DNA of 64,000 bases. Origin: an uncultured Bacteroides sp. (GTDB taxonomy: Bacteria > Bacteroidota > Bacteroidia > Bacteroidales > UBA932). The first letter of the stretch is position 1. Each line of letters begins with the position of its first letter. The stretch is from positions 35,747-99,746 of the forward strand of contig CAMCGB010000008.1 in the NCBI GenBank assembly GCA_945874355.1, written 5' to 3'. Below the pieces are notes generated by a model, which made no database searches, was not told where the DNA came from, and saw only the letters and a list, made by a program, of their open reading frames with translations. Shown piece by piece: positions 28,735-36,044 of this stretch. The translations under genes were made by a program, and so were the position numbers.

Positions 28735-29619
28735 ATGGACAGGAAAGTCATAGGCTATATCTGCGGAATCGCCGCAGGAGTTTCATACGGCTTGAACCCT
28801 TTGTTCGCCAAGCCCCTTATCGAAGAAGGAATGCCTGTAACAGTAATGCTGCTGTTCAGGTATTCCCTCTCCGTTTTGATGGTGCTCTTCCTGATGGCTG
28901 CGCGCAAGGAAAGCCTTCGCGTGGCGCGTAAGGAACTGCCCCAGCTCGCGCTTCTCGGCATTCTCTTCGCCTTCAGCAGTATCTTCCTTTTCGCATCGTA
29001 CCTCTACATCCCTTCGGGGCTTGCGACCACTCTGGTTTATCTCTACCCGGTGTTCGTAGCCCTGATTATGGCTCTGCTGAAATTCTACCCGAGCTTGAAG
29101 ACCTGGCTCAGCATCATCGCCACCTTTGCGGGGATATGCCTTCTGTCGAGTCCCGGGGCAGGGGCTGAGGTGCGCTTTCTGGGCATCCTGCTCTCCATCA
29201 TTTCTGCGCTCAGCTATGCTCTCTACCTTGTGATTGTGAACCGCAGCAAGCGCCTTCGGGGCATTCCGGAAGACAGACTGACGCTTTATGTGCTGATTTT
29301 CGGGAGTTTGCTCTTTGCCCTCCTGCGCCTTGGGCAGTGTGTCCGTACGGGCTGTCCCTTCGTCGAGGGGCTCCGTTCTTTTGCCGATTTCGGCCGCCTG
29401 CTTGGCCTCGCGCTCTTCCCGACCCTCATCTCGCTTCTTACGCTTGCCGTCTCGTCGCGCTATATCGGCCCCACCAAGACCTCCGTGCTCGGCGTCTTCG
29501 AGCCCATCACCGCCCTGCTTATCGGTGTGATGGTCTTCAGCGAGCCTTTCTCGCTGCGCAGCCTTCTGGGCATTGTCATCTGCATCGCCTCCGTCACCTT
29601 CATGATCCTGCGCAAATAG
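28735..29619 (+). CDS. EamA/DMT-family transporter
   Basis: A 294-residue inner-membrane protein with ten helices in two EamA repeats. The first begins YICGIAAGVSYGLNPLFAKP, the second LGILLSIISALSYALYLVI, and the end of each repeat has the ASYLYIPSGLATTLVYLYPV and GPTKTSVLGVFEPITALLIG patterns. Likely a metabolite or amino-acid exporter; substrate unknown. The start was set at ATG 28735, since a TTG 18 codons upstream falls in the promoter. Confidence 0.9.
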   Translation: MDRKVIGYICGIAAGVSYGLNPLFAKPLIEEGMPVTVMLLFRYSLSVLMVLFLMAARKESLRVARKELPQLALLGILFAFSSIFLFASYLYIPSGLATTLVYLYPVFVALIMALLKFYPSLKTWLSIIATFAGICLLSSPGAGAEVRFLGILLSIISALSYALYLVIVNRSKRLRGIPEDRLTLYVLIFGSLLFALLRLGQCVRTGCPFVEGLRSFADFGRLLGLALFPTLISLLTLAVSSRYIGPTKTSVLGVFEPITALLIGVMVFSEPFSLRSLLGIVICIASVTFMILRK

Positions 29620-29639
29620 GCGCCGGGCGCATTGAAAGA

Positions 29640-30080
29640 TTATTGCTTCGTGGTTGAGAGATTAGCGTTTAACTGATTGACATCAATCATCGGAAGCGGA
29701 TACTTGGAAAAGTTGGTCCCTGCAGTCTTGACTACCAGAATTCCGCGCATAGTACCCACAGCAACGCTCAATAAATGCGGCATTATATGGTTCACTGTAA
29801 TGCTTTGATTATCATTGTATATGATAAACTGCTCAAGGTCCATAACTTCAAACACAAACTGATACACACTCTCTAGTATCGTCTCGTCTGCTGTCTCATA
29901 ACGGACGCCGAACACAAGAGTGAATCTATCCTTCTCAATATCCGGCTGAATCTGGCTCGAGAACCCCATTTGGATATCATCTGGTTTTATATTATCTCCC
30001 AGCTTACCGGGTGACATCATAAAGCTTACTTCATTGACTGAGTTAAGCCTCATCTGGATATTAACCTTATCTGCTGCCAT
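29640..30080 (-). CDS. SecB-like chaperone-fold protein
   Basis: A 146-residue protein whose layout follows SecB: antiparallel strands (VNIQMRLNSVNEVSF; DRFTLVFGVRYETADETI; VYQFVFEVMDLEQFIIYN), then a helix (NHIMPHLLSVAVGTMRGILVVKTAG), then the YPLPMIDVNQL end that mirrors the FPPLNLAPVNF end of SecB helix 1. It is not the housekeeping export chaperone: it lies 5 bp after an XRE antitoxin-like gene, in the order toxin-like, HTH, SecB-like, as in mycobacterial toxin-antitoxin-chaperone (TAC) operons. It would protect and fold the antitoxin. Family assignment is by pattern and is not certain. Confidence 0.65.
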   Translation of the reverse strand: MAADKVNIQMRLNSVNEVSFMMSPGKLGDNIKPDDIQMGFSSQIQPDIEKDRFTLVFGVRYETADETILESVYQFVFEVMDLEQFIIYNDNQSITVNHIMPHLLSVAVGTMRGILVVKTAGTNFSKYPLPMIDVNQLNANLSTTKQ

Positions 30081-30085
30081 AGTTC

Positions 30086-30475
30086 TTAACTTACATATGC
30101 CATATGGCAGGAATTGTCTTCAGCATTGTTATATGTCCCGTCAGAAACCTCTGTAGGGGTCACAAAAGCTGTTGGCGATACAAATACGAACTTTATCTGA
30201 GGCTCTTTCTTGACTTCGACCACAGGCTCACCAAGTACAGCCGCAATCTTGGCAAGGGTGGTAGTAGTGAATCCGTGAGTTCCTGTTAGCCATCGGGAAA
30301 TCTCGGATTCGCGCTTACCCATCAATGCGGCAAATTCGCGTTGGGTCAACTTCTTCGCCTTGAGAAGGTCATAAATCCGGTTGGCGATGTCCATATTGAG
30401 ACGGACCTCCTCCCGGGTCTCGGGCGCTACGCCAGCAAGACATTGTTCAAACAAAGGATTCTTCTTCATATTCAT
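30086..30475 (-). CDS. XRE-family HTH antitoxin-like protein with C-terminal extension
   Basis: A 129-residue protein. Residues about 25-90 form a HigA-like helix-turn-helix domain (RIYDLLKAKKLTQREFAAL, GKRESEISRWLTGTHGFT, LAKIAAVLGEPVV). After the DNA-binding domain comes a 40-residue hydrophobic and Thr-rich tail (IKFVFVSPTAFVTPTEV and on), which is where TAC antitoxins carry the chaperone-addiction segment. ATG at 30475 starts 7 bp after the upstream gene; a Met 9 codons earlier would overlap it. It probably represses the promoter at 30731-30738. Confidence 0.75.
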   Translation of the reverse strand: MNMKKNPLFEQCLAGVAPETREEVRLNMDIANRIYDLLKAKKLTQREFAALMGKRESEISRWLTGTHGFTTTTLAKIAAVLGEPVVEVKKEPQIKFVFVSPTAFVTPTEVSDGTYNNAEDNSCHMAYVS

Positions 30476-30482
30476 ATTGTTG

Positions 30483-30701
30483 CTATATTGTGATGGTTTC
30501 AATGATTCTCTTCAAAGCGTCAAAGTCCTCATAATCTGTGTCGGCTTGCTTGACAAGACGCTTGATATGGTCTTCTATATCTCGAAGATCTCCGATTATG
30601 GTCAATAAAACAGAATCGTCTTCGTACCTCTGGGACGTCGTTACCGCACCGCCTCCGAGAATCAGCATCTGTTCAGAAAGCCTAAGGCAATACAACCTCA
30701 T
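30483..30701 (-). CDS. HigB-like toxin C-terminal domain, short
   Basis: A 72-residue protein that begins MRLYCLRLSEQMLILGGGAV. This matches the C-terminal third of HigB/Gp49-type proteins of Bacteroidota, which read RLYC[IL]R...ILGGGG and then a Glu-Asp-rich segment; here it is SQRYEDDSVLLTII. Homologues usually have 60-100 further N-terminal residues. The frame is closed by a stop 7 codons upstream of the ATG, and an exact -7 element (TACCTTTG) lies 30 bp upstream, so it is expressed in this short form. It could be an inactivated toxin, or a minimal one. Confidence 0.55.
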   Translation of the reverse strand: MRLYCLRLSEQMLILGGGAVTTSQRYEDDSVLLTIIGDLRDIEDHIKRLVKQADTDYEDFDALKRIIETITI

Positions 30702-30730
30702 CTTTCCGATAAACTCTCTTTTTTAGACAG

Positions 30731-30738
30731 CAAAGGTA
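30731..30738 (-). promoter_or_regulatory. -7 element of the TAC-like operon
   Basis: Minus strand TACCTTTG, an exact match, about 30 bp before the first ATG of the operon. It sits between that ATG and the 88-bp AT-rich repeat. Confidence 0.55.
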
Positions 30739-30813
30739 TGGAATTATTCTTTATTGGCAAAGAAAACTTCACTTTTTTGTTAAGTTTGTGCGAAGCGCGA
30801 GTTTTTTGCTTCT

Positions 30814-30901
30814 GAAAATGGCAAAAAAAACGGTCAAAAATTGCTAAAATGCCTCCGAAATCATCAAAATAGCAAAAAGCAGCCCCAAATTTGCTAAAAC
30901 T
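30814..30901 (-). repeat. 88-bp AT-rich repeat, copy 1 (inverted relative to 39953-40040)
   Basis: Read on the minus strand, this stretch matches plus-strand 39953-40040 over about 88 bp with roughly ten differences, sharing GTTTTAGCAA, TTTGGGGCTG, TTTTGATGATTT and CATTTTAGCAATTTTTG. It fills most of the 304-bp gap between the TAC-like operon and the AbiE promoter. No start codon with a usable frame is seen. Confidence 0.8.
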
Positions 30902-31006
30902 TAAATATGAAAAGGGGCTGTGATGTGATTGTTGAGAAAATAAAGAAGCAAATGATGATAATCGAAGGACTTATAGTATAGTTTTGTACAGATAATCAAG
31001 AATAAC

Positions 31007-31038
31007 TTGTTTTTCTATTCAAATTTTTACTATTTTTG
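31007..31038 (+). promoter_or_regulatory. Promoter of the AbiE operon
   Basis: TTG (31007-31009), 21 bp spacer, TATTTTTG (31031-31038). The ATG follows only 4 bp later, so the transcript would be nearly leaderless. AbiEi is expected to autorepress here. Confidence 0.6.
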
Positions 31039-31042
31039 CGGC

Positions 31043-31669
31043 ATGAGGGATGTTTTACATATTTTTGGCAACACACCGGTTAGCACGTCTGCAATAGCCT
31101 CTCTTTATCCTGCAATCTCAGGCTGCAATCAGAAGGTAGCCTCGCTGGAGAAAGCTGGAGATATCATCAGACTTAAGCGTGGTTTATATGTCGTGAGTCC
31201 CGAAATATCCGGAAAGAGGATATCGACCGAACTTGCAGCTAATCACATCTACTCTCCTTCATATATCTCTATGTTAAGTGCACTGCGTTGGTATGGGCTC
31301 ATTCCCGAGAGAGTGGTGACTATACAAAGTATGACCATAAAGCATTCGAGAACATTCAACAATTCCGTGGCTAATTTCGAATATAGGTATATTGACAGGG
31401 CCTGTTTCTCTATTGGGCTTCGTAATGAGGAAGTTGATGGGGCCTCTTTTGTCATTGCCAGTGCGGAGAAAGCTCTATGTGATCTTATTGCCAATACATC
31501 CGGTCTCAATCTTCGTTACCTTTCCGAGGCTCGTGATTATCTTAAAAACGACCTCCGATTTGAAATGGATGCGTTGAAAGACTTTAGCCTGGATATTTTT
31601 AAGCAGTATATGAATTGTGGCAAGAAGCCGCGGTCAATTGAAACAATAATAAAACTTTTGGATAGATGA
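31043..31669 (+). CDS. abiEi: AbiEi-family antitoxin (type IV toxin-antitoxin)
   Basis: A 208-residue protein with an N-terminal winged helix (STSAIASLYPAISGCNQKVA, then EKAGDIIRLKRGLYVV, residues about 10-55). The C-terminal AbiEi antitoxin domain includes ANHIYSPSYISMLSALRWYG, a RYIDRACFSIGL strand and the ASAEKALCDLIA helix. AbiEi proteins bind inverted repeats in their own promoter and counter AbiEii. The gene overlaps abiEii by ATGA. Its AT-rich codon use differs from the flanking core genes, which suggests transfer. The pair is complete and probably active, and in other hosts gives phage abortive infection. Confidence 0.9.
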   Translation: MRDVLHIFGNTPVSTSAIASLYPAISGCNQKVASLEKAGDIIRLKRGLYVVSPEISGKRISTELAANHIYSPSYISMLSALRWYGLIPERVVTIQSMTIKHSRTFNNSVANFEYRYIDRACFSIGLRNEEVDGASFVIASAEKALCDLIANTSGLNLRYLSEARDYLKNDLRFEMDALKDFSLDIFKQYMNCGKKPRSIETIIKLLDR

Positions 31670-32490
31670 ACGCACTATACGAAAAGATGCTTTCAGCATA
31701 TGACCAGAGTACAGACCAGGCAAGGCGAAATGCTATTTATGAGGTGAGCCAGCAGATAGTTCTGGCTGGCCTTGCAGATGGCGGCTTCTTTGACAAGGCT
31801 GCCTTTTACGGTGGCACCTGTTTAAGAATATTCTATGGTCTGAACAGGTTTAGCGAAGATATGGATTTCACTCTGCTTGGTACTGATGAGACATTTAACT
31901 TTGAGCAGTATTTTCGACCTATAGTGGACCAATTCGCTCTGGTTGAACGCTCAGTTTCAATCACTAAAAAAGATAAAAAGAACTTCGGTAAGGTTGAGTC
32001 TGCATTCCTCAAAGACAATACAGATGTTTACGATATTTCCTTCCAGACAGAAAAGTCAATAAAGGTAAAGATTGAGGTGGATACCGAGCCGCCGATGAAG
32101 TTCACAACTGAACAGAAACTTTTGCTGCAGCCAAAGTCTTTCATGACCCGATGTGTGTCGCTCCCTGACCTTTTCTCCGGGAAAATGCATGCTCTTGTAT
32201 TCAGAACGAGGAAGAACAGAGTTAAAGGCCGCGATTGGTATGACTTCGAATGGTACGTACGCAATGGCGTAGCGCTTGACTTTCCTCATCTGCAGGAACG
32301 TATCCGTCAGTTCAACGGAACAGAGATGGATATTGATAGCTTTATGATTACGCTAAAGGAGAGATTGTCCGGCACTGATATCAATAAAGTGAAGGAAGAC
32401 GTTGCACCATTTCTCAACAACCCTCGTGAACTTGATATCTGGTCCAATGACTACTTCCTTAAATTGGCAGATATGATAAAGATGATATAG
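31666..32490 (+). CDS. abiEii: AbiEii/AbiGii-family nucleotidyltransferase toxin
   Basis: A 274-residue nucleotidyltransferase-like toxin. Four family motifs are visible: AAFYGGTCLRIFYGL (about 43-57), FSEDMDFTL (about 61-69, the metal-binding Asp pair), IKVKIEVDT (about 129) and KGRDWYDFEWYV (about 188-199). Members of this family transfer nucleotides to tRNA or other targets and stop growth; which target this one uses is not known. All catalytic residues seem to be kept. Translation is coupled to abiEi. Confidence 0.92.
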   Translation: MNALYEKMLSAYDQSTDQARRNAIYEVSQQIVLAGLADGGFFDKAAFYGGTCLRIFYGLNRFSEDMDFTLLGTDETFNFEQYFRPIVDQFALVERSVSITKKDKKNFGKVESAFLKDNTDVYDISFQTEKSIKVKIEVDTEPPMKFTTEQKLLLQPKSFMTRCVSLPDLFSGKMHALVFRTRKNRVKGRDWYDFEWYVRNGVALDFPHLQERIRQFNGTEMDIDSFMITLKERLSGTDINKVKEDVAPFLNNPRELDIWSNDYFLKLADMIKMI

Positions 32491-32499
32491 GGAATTGTT

Positions 32500-32507
32500 T
32501 ATATTTG
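32500..32507 (+). promoter_or_regulatory. -7 element of the HD-domain gene
   Basis: TATATTTG, exact, 17 bp before the ATG at 32525. It lies just after the abiEii stop, so the HD gene has its own promoter. Confidence 0.5.
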
Positions 32508-32524
32508 CACAGTAGAGATAAACT

Positions 32525-33142
32525 ATGACAGCGATAGAATTCAGACAACTTGCGGAAAAGCACGGCCCGACGATAGACTCAATCCGCAAAAGCGCCCACG
32601 AACTCCATCAGAGCGTAGGACAGAAATATGACAAAGAGCACCCTTACGGCTTCCATCTCGATATGGTAGCCGACGGAGTCCGGGAGTTCGGCCAGGCCGT
32701 GTGCGTGAGCGAAGACGACATCGTCCCCCTGTTCTTCGGCGCCTTCTACCACGACAGCATGGAAGACGCCCGCCTGACTTACAACGACGTAAAAGAGATT
32801 GCCCTGCAGTGGATGAACCCCGACCAGGCCCTGATGGCGGCCGAAATGGTATATGCCCTGACCAACGAAAAAGGCCGCACGCGCGCCGAGAGGGCCAATG
32901 ACAAATACTATCAGGGCATACGCGAGACTCCCTACGCTCCCTTCCTGAAGCTCTCCGACCGCCTCGCCAATGCCGGCTACTCCTGCTCGCAGGCAGGTAG
33001 CGGCGCAGGCAACAGCCGCATGAAGCAGGTCTACAGCTCCGAGTGGCCCCACTTCCTTGCTGCCATCACAAGCGCCTCGGAAGACGTGCGCTACTCCCTT
33101 CCCCCTGAAATGGTCGAGCGTGTCAGATCTTTGCTGGAGTAA
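32525..33142 (+). CDS. HD-domain hydrolase with RelA/SpoT-type signature
   Basis: A 205-residue single-domain protein. The metal-binding HDxxED is YHDSMED (H76, D77, E80, D81), and LKLSDRLAN (about 141-149) is close to the VKLADRLHN of bifunctional (p)ppGpp synthetase/hydrolases. An upstream His in GFHLDMVA could be the first metal ligand. No synthetase, TGS or ACT domain follows, so the layout is that of small alarmone hydrolases such as Mesh1. Substrate (ppGpp or another nucleotide) is inferred. Base composition is like the core genome, unlike the AbiE genes before it. Confidence 0.75.
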   Translation: MTAIEFRQLAEKHGPTIDSIRKSAHELHQSVGQKYDKEHPYGFHLDMVADGVREFGQAVCVSEDDIVPLFFGAFYHDSMEDARLTYNDVKEIALQWMNPDQALMAAEMVYALTNEKGRTRAERANDKYYQGIRETPYAPFLKLSDRLANAGYSCSQAGSGAGNSRMKQVYSSEWPHFLAAITSASEDVRYSLPPEMVERVRSLLE

Positions 33143-33162
33143 CCCTATTCCCGAAACAGAGG

Positions 33163-33855
33163 CTAGATGAAATGGGCGAAGACTGAGGCTCCGATGACGG
33201 TCAGAAGCCCGCAGACCACTATCGACAGGCTGCTCATAGCTCCTTCTATCTGGCCGATTTCCATAGCTTTGGCAGTGCCGACGGCGTGAGAGCTGGATCC
33301 GATGGCGATACCCTTTGCGATGGGCTCCTCAATCCTGAACAATTTGAGCACACCTTCCGCAATAACATTCCCGAGCACACCCGTAATTACAATCACCACC
33401 ACTGCAAGTGACACATAGCCGCCCAATTCCTCAGTCACGCCCATCCCGATTGCAGTCGTGATTGATTTGGGCAGGAAAGTCACATAGGTCTGATGGTCGA
33501 ATTTGAACAGCAAAGCCAGAAGCAGGATGCAGACCAGGCTGGACAATACTCCTGATACAACTCCCGCCACGACCGCTTTCCAATTCTGTTTCAGCAGATT
33601 GAACTGCTCGTAAAGCGGAACGGCCAGGCAGATGGTCGCCGGAGTCAGCAGATAGCTTATCGCATCCGCCCCCGCTGCATAGGTCTGATAGCTCATACCG
33701 CTTATCAGCAGAAATGCAATGACAAGGATGATGGACACCAGAAGCGGATTCATGAACGCAAGGCCAGTCTTCTTCTTCAGCCACATACCGATGCCGTAGG
33801 ATGCCAGGCTTATAAGGACTCCGATATAAACGGAGCTGTCTATCAATTCTTTCAT
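33163..33855 (-). CDS. lrgB: LrgB-family membrane protein
   Basis: A 230-residue inner-membrane protein of the LrgB/CidB family, about seven helices. Typical segments: FMNPLLVSIILVIAFLL, LTPATICLAVPLYEQ, LPKSITTAIGMGVTEELGG and IGSSSHAVGTAKAMEIG. LrgB homologues in other bacteria and plants act in pyruvate/glycolate transport or murein hydrolase control. The start overlaps the lrgA stop by 4 bp. The longer in-frame start 33 codons upstream lies inside lrgA and is rejected. Convergent with the HD gene. Confidence 0.92.
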   Translation of the reverse strand: MKELIDSSVYIGVLISLASYGIGMWLKKKTGLAFMNPLLVSIILVIAFLLISGMSYQTYAAGADAISYLLTPATICLAVPLYEQFNLLKQNWKAVVAGVVSGVLSSLVCILLLALLFKFDHQTYVTFLPKSITTAIGMGVTEELGGYVSLAVVVIVITGVLGNVIAEGVLKLFRIEEPIAKGIAIGSSSHAVGTAKAMEIGQIEGAMSSLSIVVCGLLTVIGASVFAHFI

Positions 33856-34205
33856 TTGCTGTTGCCTTTTCTTATGAACCATTGGGTTACACGGCCCGCT
33901 ACGACCATTACGAAAACGGTGCTGACCAATGTCACCACGACATATGGGAGCCACGACTGCCTGATGAGAATCCAGGACTCGACGACCCCGACGGCGGGAG
34001 GCAGGAACATCAGGGGCATAATGGCTATCAGAAACGAACTTGTCTCCTTTATGTCACTGACCTTCACTATCTTCAATTCAAGGGCAAGAAAGAGGAGCAC
34101 TATCCCGTAAATACTCGCAGGAATCGGAAGCGGGATAAGGAAGTTGAGCAGTTCCCCGATGAATGCAAACACCATGATTATCAGGAACTGAAGTACATAT
34201 TTCAT
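33852..34205 (-). CDS. lrgA: LrgA/CidA-family membrane protein
   Basis: A 117-residue holin-like protein with four helices: LQFLIIMVFAFIGELLNFLI, the PIPASIYGIVLLFLALEL segment that is the family signature, ETSSFLIAIMPLMFLPPAVGV, and VVTLVSTVFVMVVAGRVTQW. It is the partner of lrgB in a two-gene operon. A -7 variant, TAAATTCG, lies at 34245-34238 on the minus strand. Confidence 0.92.
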   Translation of the reverse strand: MKYVLQFLIIMVFAFIGELLNFLIPLPIPASIYGIVLLFLALELKIVKVSDIKETSSFLIAIMPLMFLPPAVGVVESWILIRQSWLPYVVVTLVSTVFVMVVAGRVTQWFIRKGNSK

Positions 34206-34237
34206 AATACACTACTGATGAATCCTAAAATCCGCCG

Positions 34238-34275
34238 CGAATTTAGCAATTTTTTAAAGATTATGCATATCTTCG
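34238..34275. promoter_or_regulatory. Divergent -7 elements: lrgAB and an orphan rightward promoter
   Basis: Minus TAAATTCG (34245-34238) serves lrgAB. Plus TATCTTCG (34268-34275) points into 250 bp without a gene before fic. That gap holds the 51-bp repeat, the palindrome and the fic promoter. Confidence 0.4.
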
Positions 34276-34336
34276 CCTCAGTATTCATCCCTAAGCTCGC
34301 TTGACGGCGGCTGCCCGGTCCCTGATGCTCTGCATT

Positions 34337-34387
34337 GCGGCCAGCCTTTAGTGCTACATCCCGTCCGTACTTCTTTAAAAAACAAAG
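34337..34387 (+). repeat. 51-bp direct repeat, left copy
   Basis: From GCGGCC through GCCTTTAGTGCTACATCCCG and CCGTACTTCT to AAAAAACAAAG. The right copy at 36886-36936 has two mismatches. The copies bracket 2.5 kb with fic, parD and three gene remnants. Confidence 0.85.
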
Positions 34388-34450
34388 TGAATGCCCGCAG
34401 AGGACAGAAGCAAGCCTTCATCCGCAGGGGTGACCTTGTAGATGCGGGTT

Positions 34451-34475
34451 ATAAGCCGCAAAATTTGCGGCTTAT
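34451..34475. promoter_or_regulatory. 25-bp palindrome over the fic promoter
   Basis: Perfect 12-bp arms (ATAAGCCGCAAA and its complement) around a single A. The right arm overlaps the TTTG -33 element (34475-34478), so a bound regulator would block RNA polymerase. Confidence 0.7.
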
Positions 34476-34508
34476 TTGCCGCATTCTCGCAGATAATACT
34501 TACCTTTG
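34475..34508 (+). promoter_or_regulatory. Promoter of fic
   Basis: TTTG (34475-34478), 22 bp spacer, TACCTTTG (34501-34508), with the ATG 16 bp later. Confidence 0.6.
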
Positions 34509-34524
34509 CAAAAATTGCAACGGT

Positions 34525-35652
34525 ATGAGCTACATCTATCAATCACCCTCTTGGCCCAATTTCTCATGGGATAAAGACCTTGTCTCTGATAAACTCGCCA
34601 AGATTAACAAAGAGGCGGGCTATTTGGCTGGGCGGCTTAGCGCCATTGGTTTCGATGCTCAGATGGGAGCTGTCGTAGAGACAGTTACCCATGACATTGT
34701 GTCTTCTTCAGAGATTGAAGGTGTGGTTCTTAATGCCGATTCAGTACGTTCTTCCGTTGCCCGGAGGTTAGGGGTGGACATCCCCATCAGCCGGGAGCCC
34801 TCCCATTATATTGAGGGTATCGTGGAGATGATGCTGGACGCTACCGTGGGTTATAAAGCGCCCCTGACCGACGATAGGCTCTTTGGCTGGCATAACTGCC
34901 TCTTCCCTAATGGGAGAAGTGGATATGAGATCATTGACGTAGCTAAGTACCGCAGTGCTGAGATGAAGGTTGTCTCCGGTACATTCGGACGCGAGAAGGT
35001 GCACTATCAGGCCCCGGCTCCGGAACTTGTCCAGAAGGAGATGACGACCTTCCTTGACTGGTTCAATGGCCCGGATGCTCCAAAAAGCTATATCAAGTCT
35101 GCCATTGCCCATCTCTGGTTTGTCTGCATCCACCCCTTTGACGATGGAAACGGTCGAATTGGAAGAGCCATCGCTGACATGGCTCTTTCGCAGGCTGATG
35201 ACTCTCAGATGCGATTCTTCAGCATGTCAAAGCAGATTAATGCCGACAAGAAATCCTACTACGACATTCTGGAGAAGGTGCAAAAGCATGATTGTGATAT
35301 CACAATTTGGCTTGACTGGTACCTTGACTGCATGTCACGGGCCATTGCCGCTTCCGATACATTGCTTTCACGAGTCCTTAATAAGGCCATATTATGGCAG
35401 ACACATGCAGGGGTAGCAATCACCGAAAGGGAAAAGACAGTGCTCAACATTTATCTGGACGGTTATGAGGGCAAACTCACCGCCAAGAACTGGGCTAAGC
35501 TATCCAAGGTGTCTCTCGACACCGCTGCGAGGGATATCCGGCATCTGCTTGATGCCGGGATTCTCGTTCCCCAGCCCGGCAGGGTCAGGAATGTCTCCTA
35601 CGGAATTCAATGCTCGGCTGATACGCTCCTCATTCCTGGCCCGGAAGAGTAA
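34525..35652 (+). CDS. Fic-domain protein with N-terminal inhibitory helix (DUF4172)
   Basis: A 375-residue protein. The N-terminal DUF4172 region (WPNFSWDKDLVSDKLAKI) is followed by an inhibitory helix with SxxxEG (S61, E65, G66), then the Fic core with HPFDDGNGRIGR (H203 catalytic), then a C-terminal winged helix (LTAKNWAKLSKVSLDTAARD). Fic enzymes attach AMP or other nucleotides to proteins; with the inhibitory Glu in cis this one should be self-restrained. The frame is open upstream to a GTG at 34351, but that part crosses the 51-bp repeat and the promoter, so ATG 34525 is used. Its wHTH may bind the palindrome at 34451-34475. Confidence 0.92.
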   Translation: MSYIYQSPSWPNFSWDKDLVSDKLAKINKEAGYLAGRLSAIGFDAQMGAVVETVTHDIVSSSEIEGVVLNADSVRSSVARRLGVDIPISREPSHYIEGIVEMMLDATVGYKAPLTDDRLFGWHNCLFPNGRSGYEIIDVAKYRSAEMKVVSGTFGREKVHYQAPAPELVQKEMTTFLDWFNGPDAPKSYIKSAIAHLWFVCIHPFDDGNGRIGRAIADMALSQADDSQMRFFSMSKQINADKKSYYDILEKVQKHDCDITIWLDWYLDCMSRAIAASDTLLSRVLNKAILWQTHAGVAITEREKTVLNIYLDGYEGKLTAKNWAKLSKVSLDTAARDIRHLLDAGILVPQPGRVRNVSYGIQCSADTLLIPGPEE

Positions 35653-35798
35653 ATAACCGTATGCCGCTCGACGATTTGCAGCCTTTAGCGCACTTTCGCC
35701 TTCCAGCGTCCAATAATATATGTTTCGTGATATTCATATTTTTCTCACTACACATAAACGGCTCAAATCTTTGAAATGAGAAAACAAACAGAAAGAGA

Positions 35799-36044
35799 AT
35801 GAAGAATACATCAGTAGCACTCGGTTCACATTTTGACGATTTCATCAAGGCTCAGATTGCTCAGGGGCGTTACAAAAATGCCAGTGAGGTGATTCGTGCC
35901 GGATTGCGTCTTCTTGAAGATAACGAGAGTCAGGTCTTGGCGTTGAAGAAGGCCATTCAGGAAGGCCTTGACAGCGGAATTGCAGAGGATTTTGATCCGG
36001 CTGCGCATCTGAGAACTCTCAAGGCCGCTGCTCACAATGGCTAA
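35799..36044 (+). CDS. parD: ParD-family antitoxin
   Basis: An 81-residue ribbon-helix-helix antitoxin. SVALGSHFDDFIKAQIAQGR and YKNASEVIRAGLRLLED are the family pattern (residues 5-42); the C-terminal ESQVLALKKAIQEGLDSGIAE is the toxin-binding part. The gene is intact and overlaps parE by 8 bp, the normal arrangement, but the toxin gene is gutted (next entry). It may still repress its promoter. The 145-bp gap before it shows only a near-match -7 (TATGTTTC). Confidence 0.92.
   Translation: MKNTSVALGSHFDDFIKAQIAQGRYKNASEVIRAGLRLLEDNESQVLALKKAIQEGLDSGIAEDFDPAAHLRTLKAAAHNG

Noticed and set aside
26567..29619. Polysaccharide utilisation locus around the GH127-type enzyme
   Set aside because: No SusC/SusD pair, regulator or further glycosidase lies next to it.
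34351..34524. N-terminal extension of Fic from GTG 34351
   Set aside because: The extra 58 residues translate the 51-bp repeat, the palindrome and the promoter; the DUF4172 domain begins at ATG 34525.
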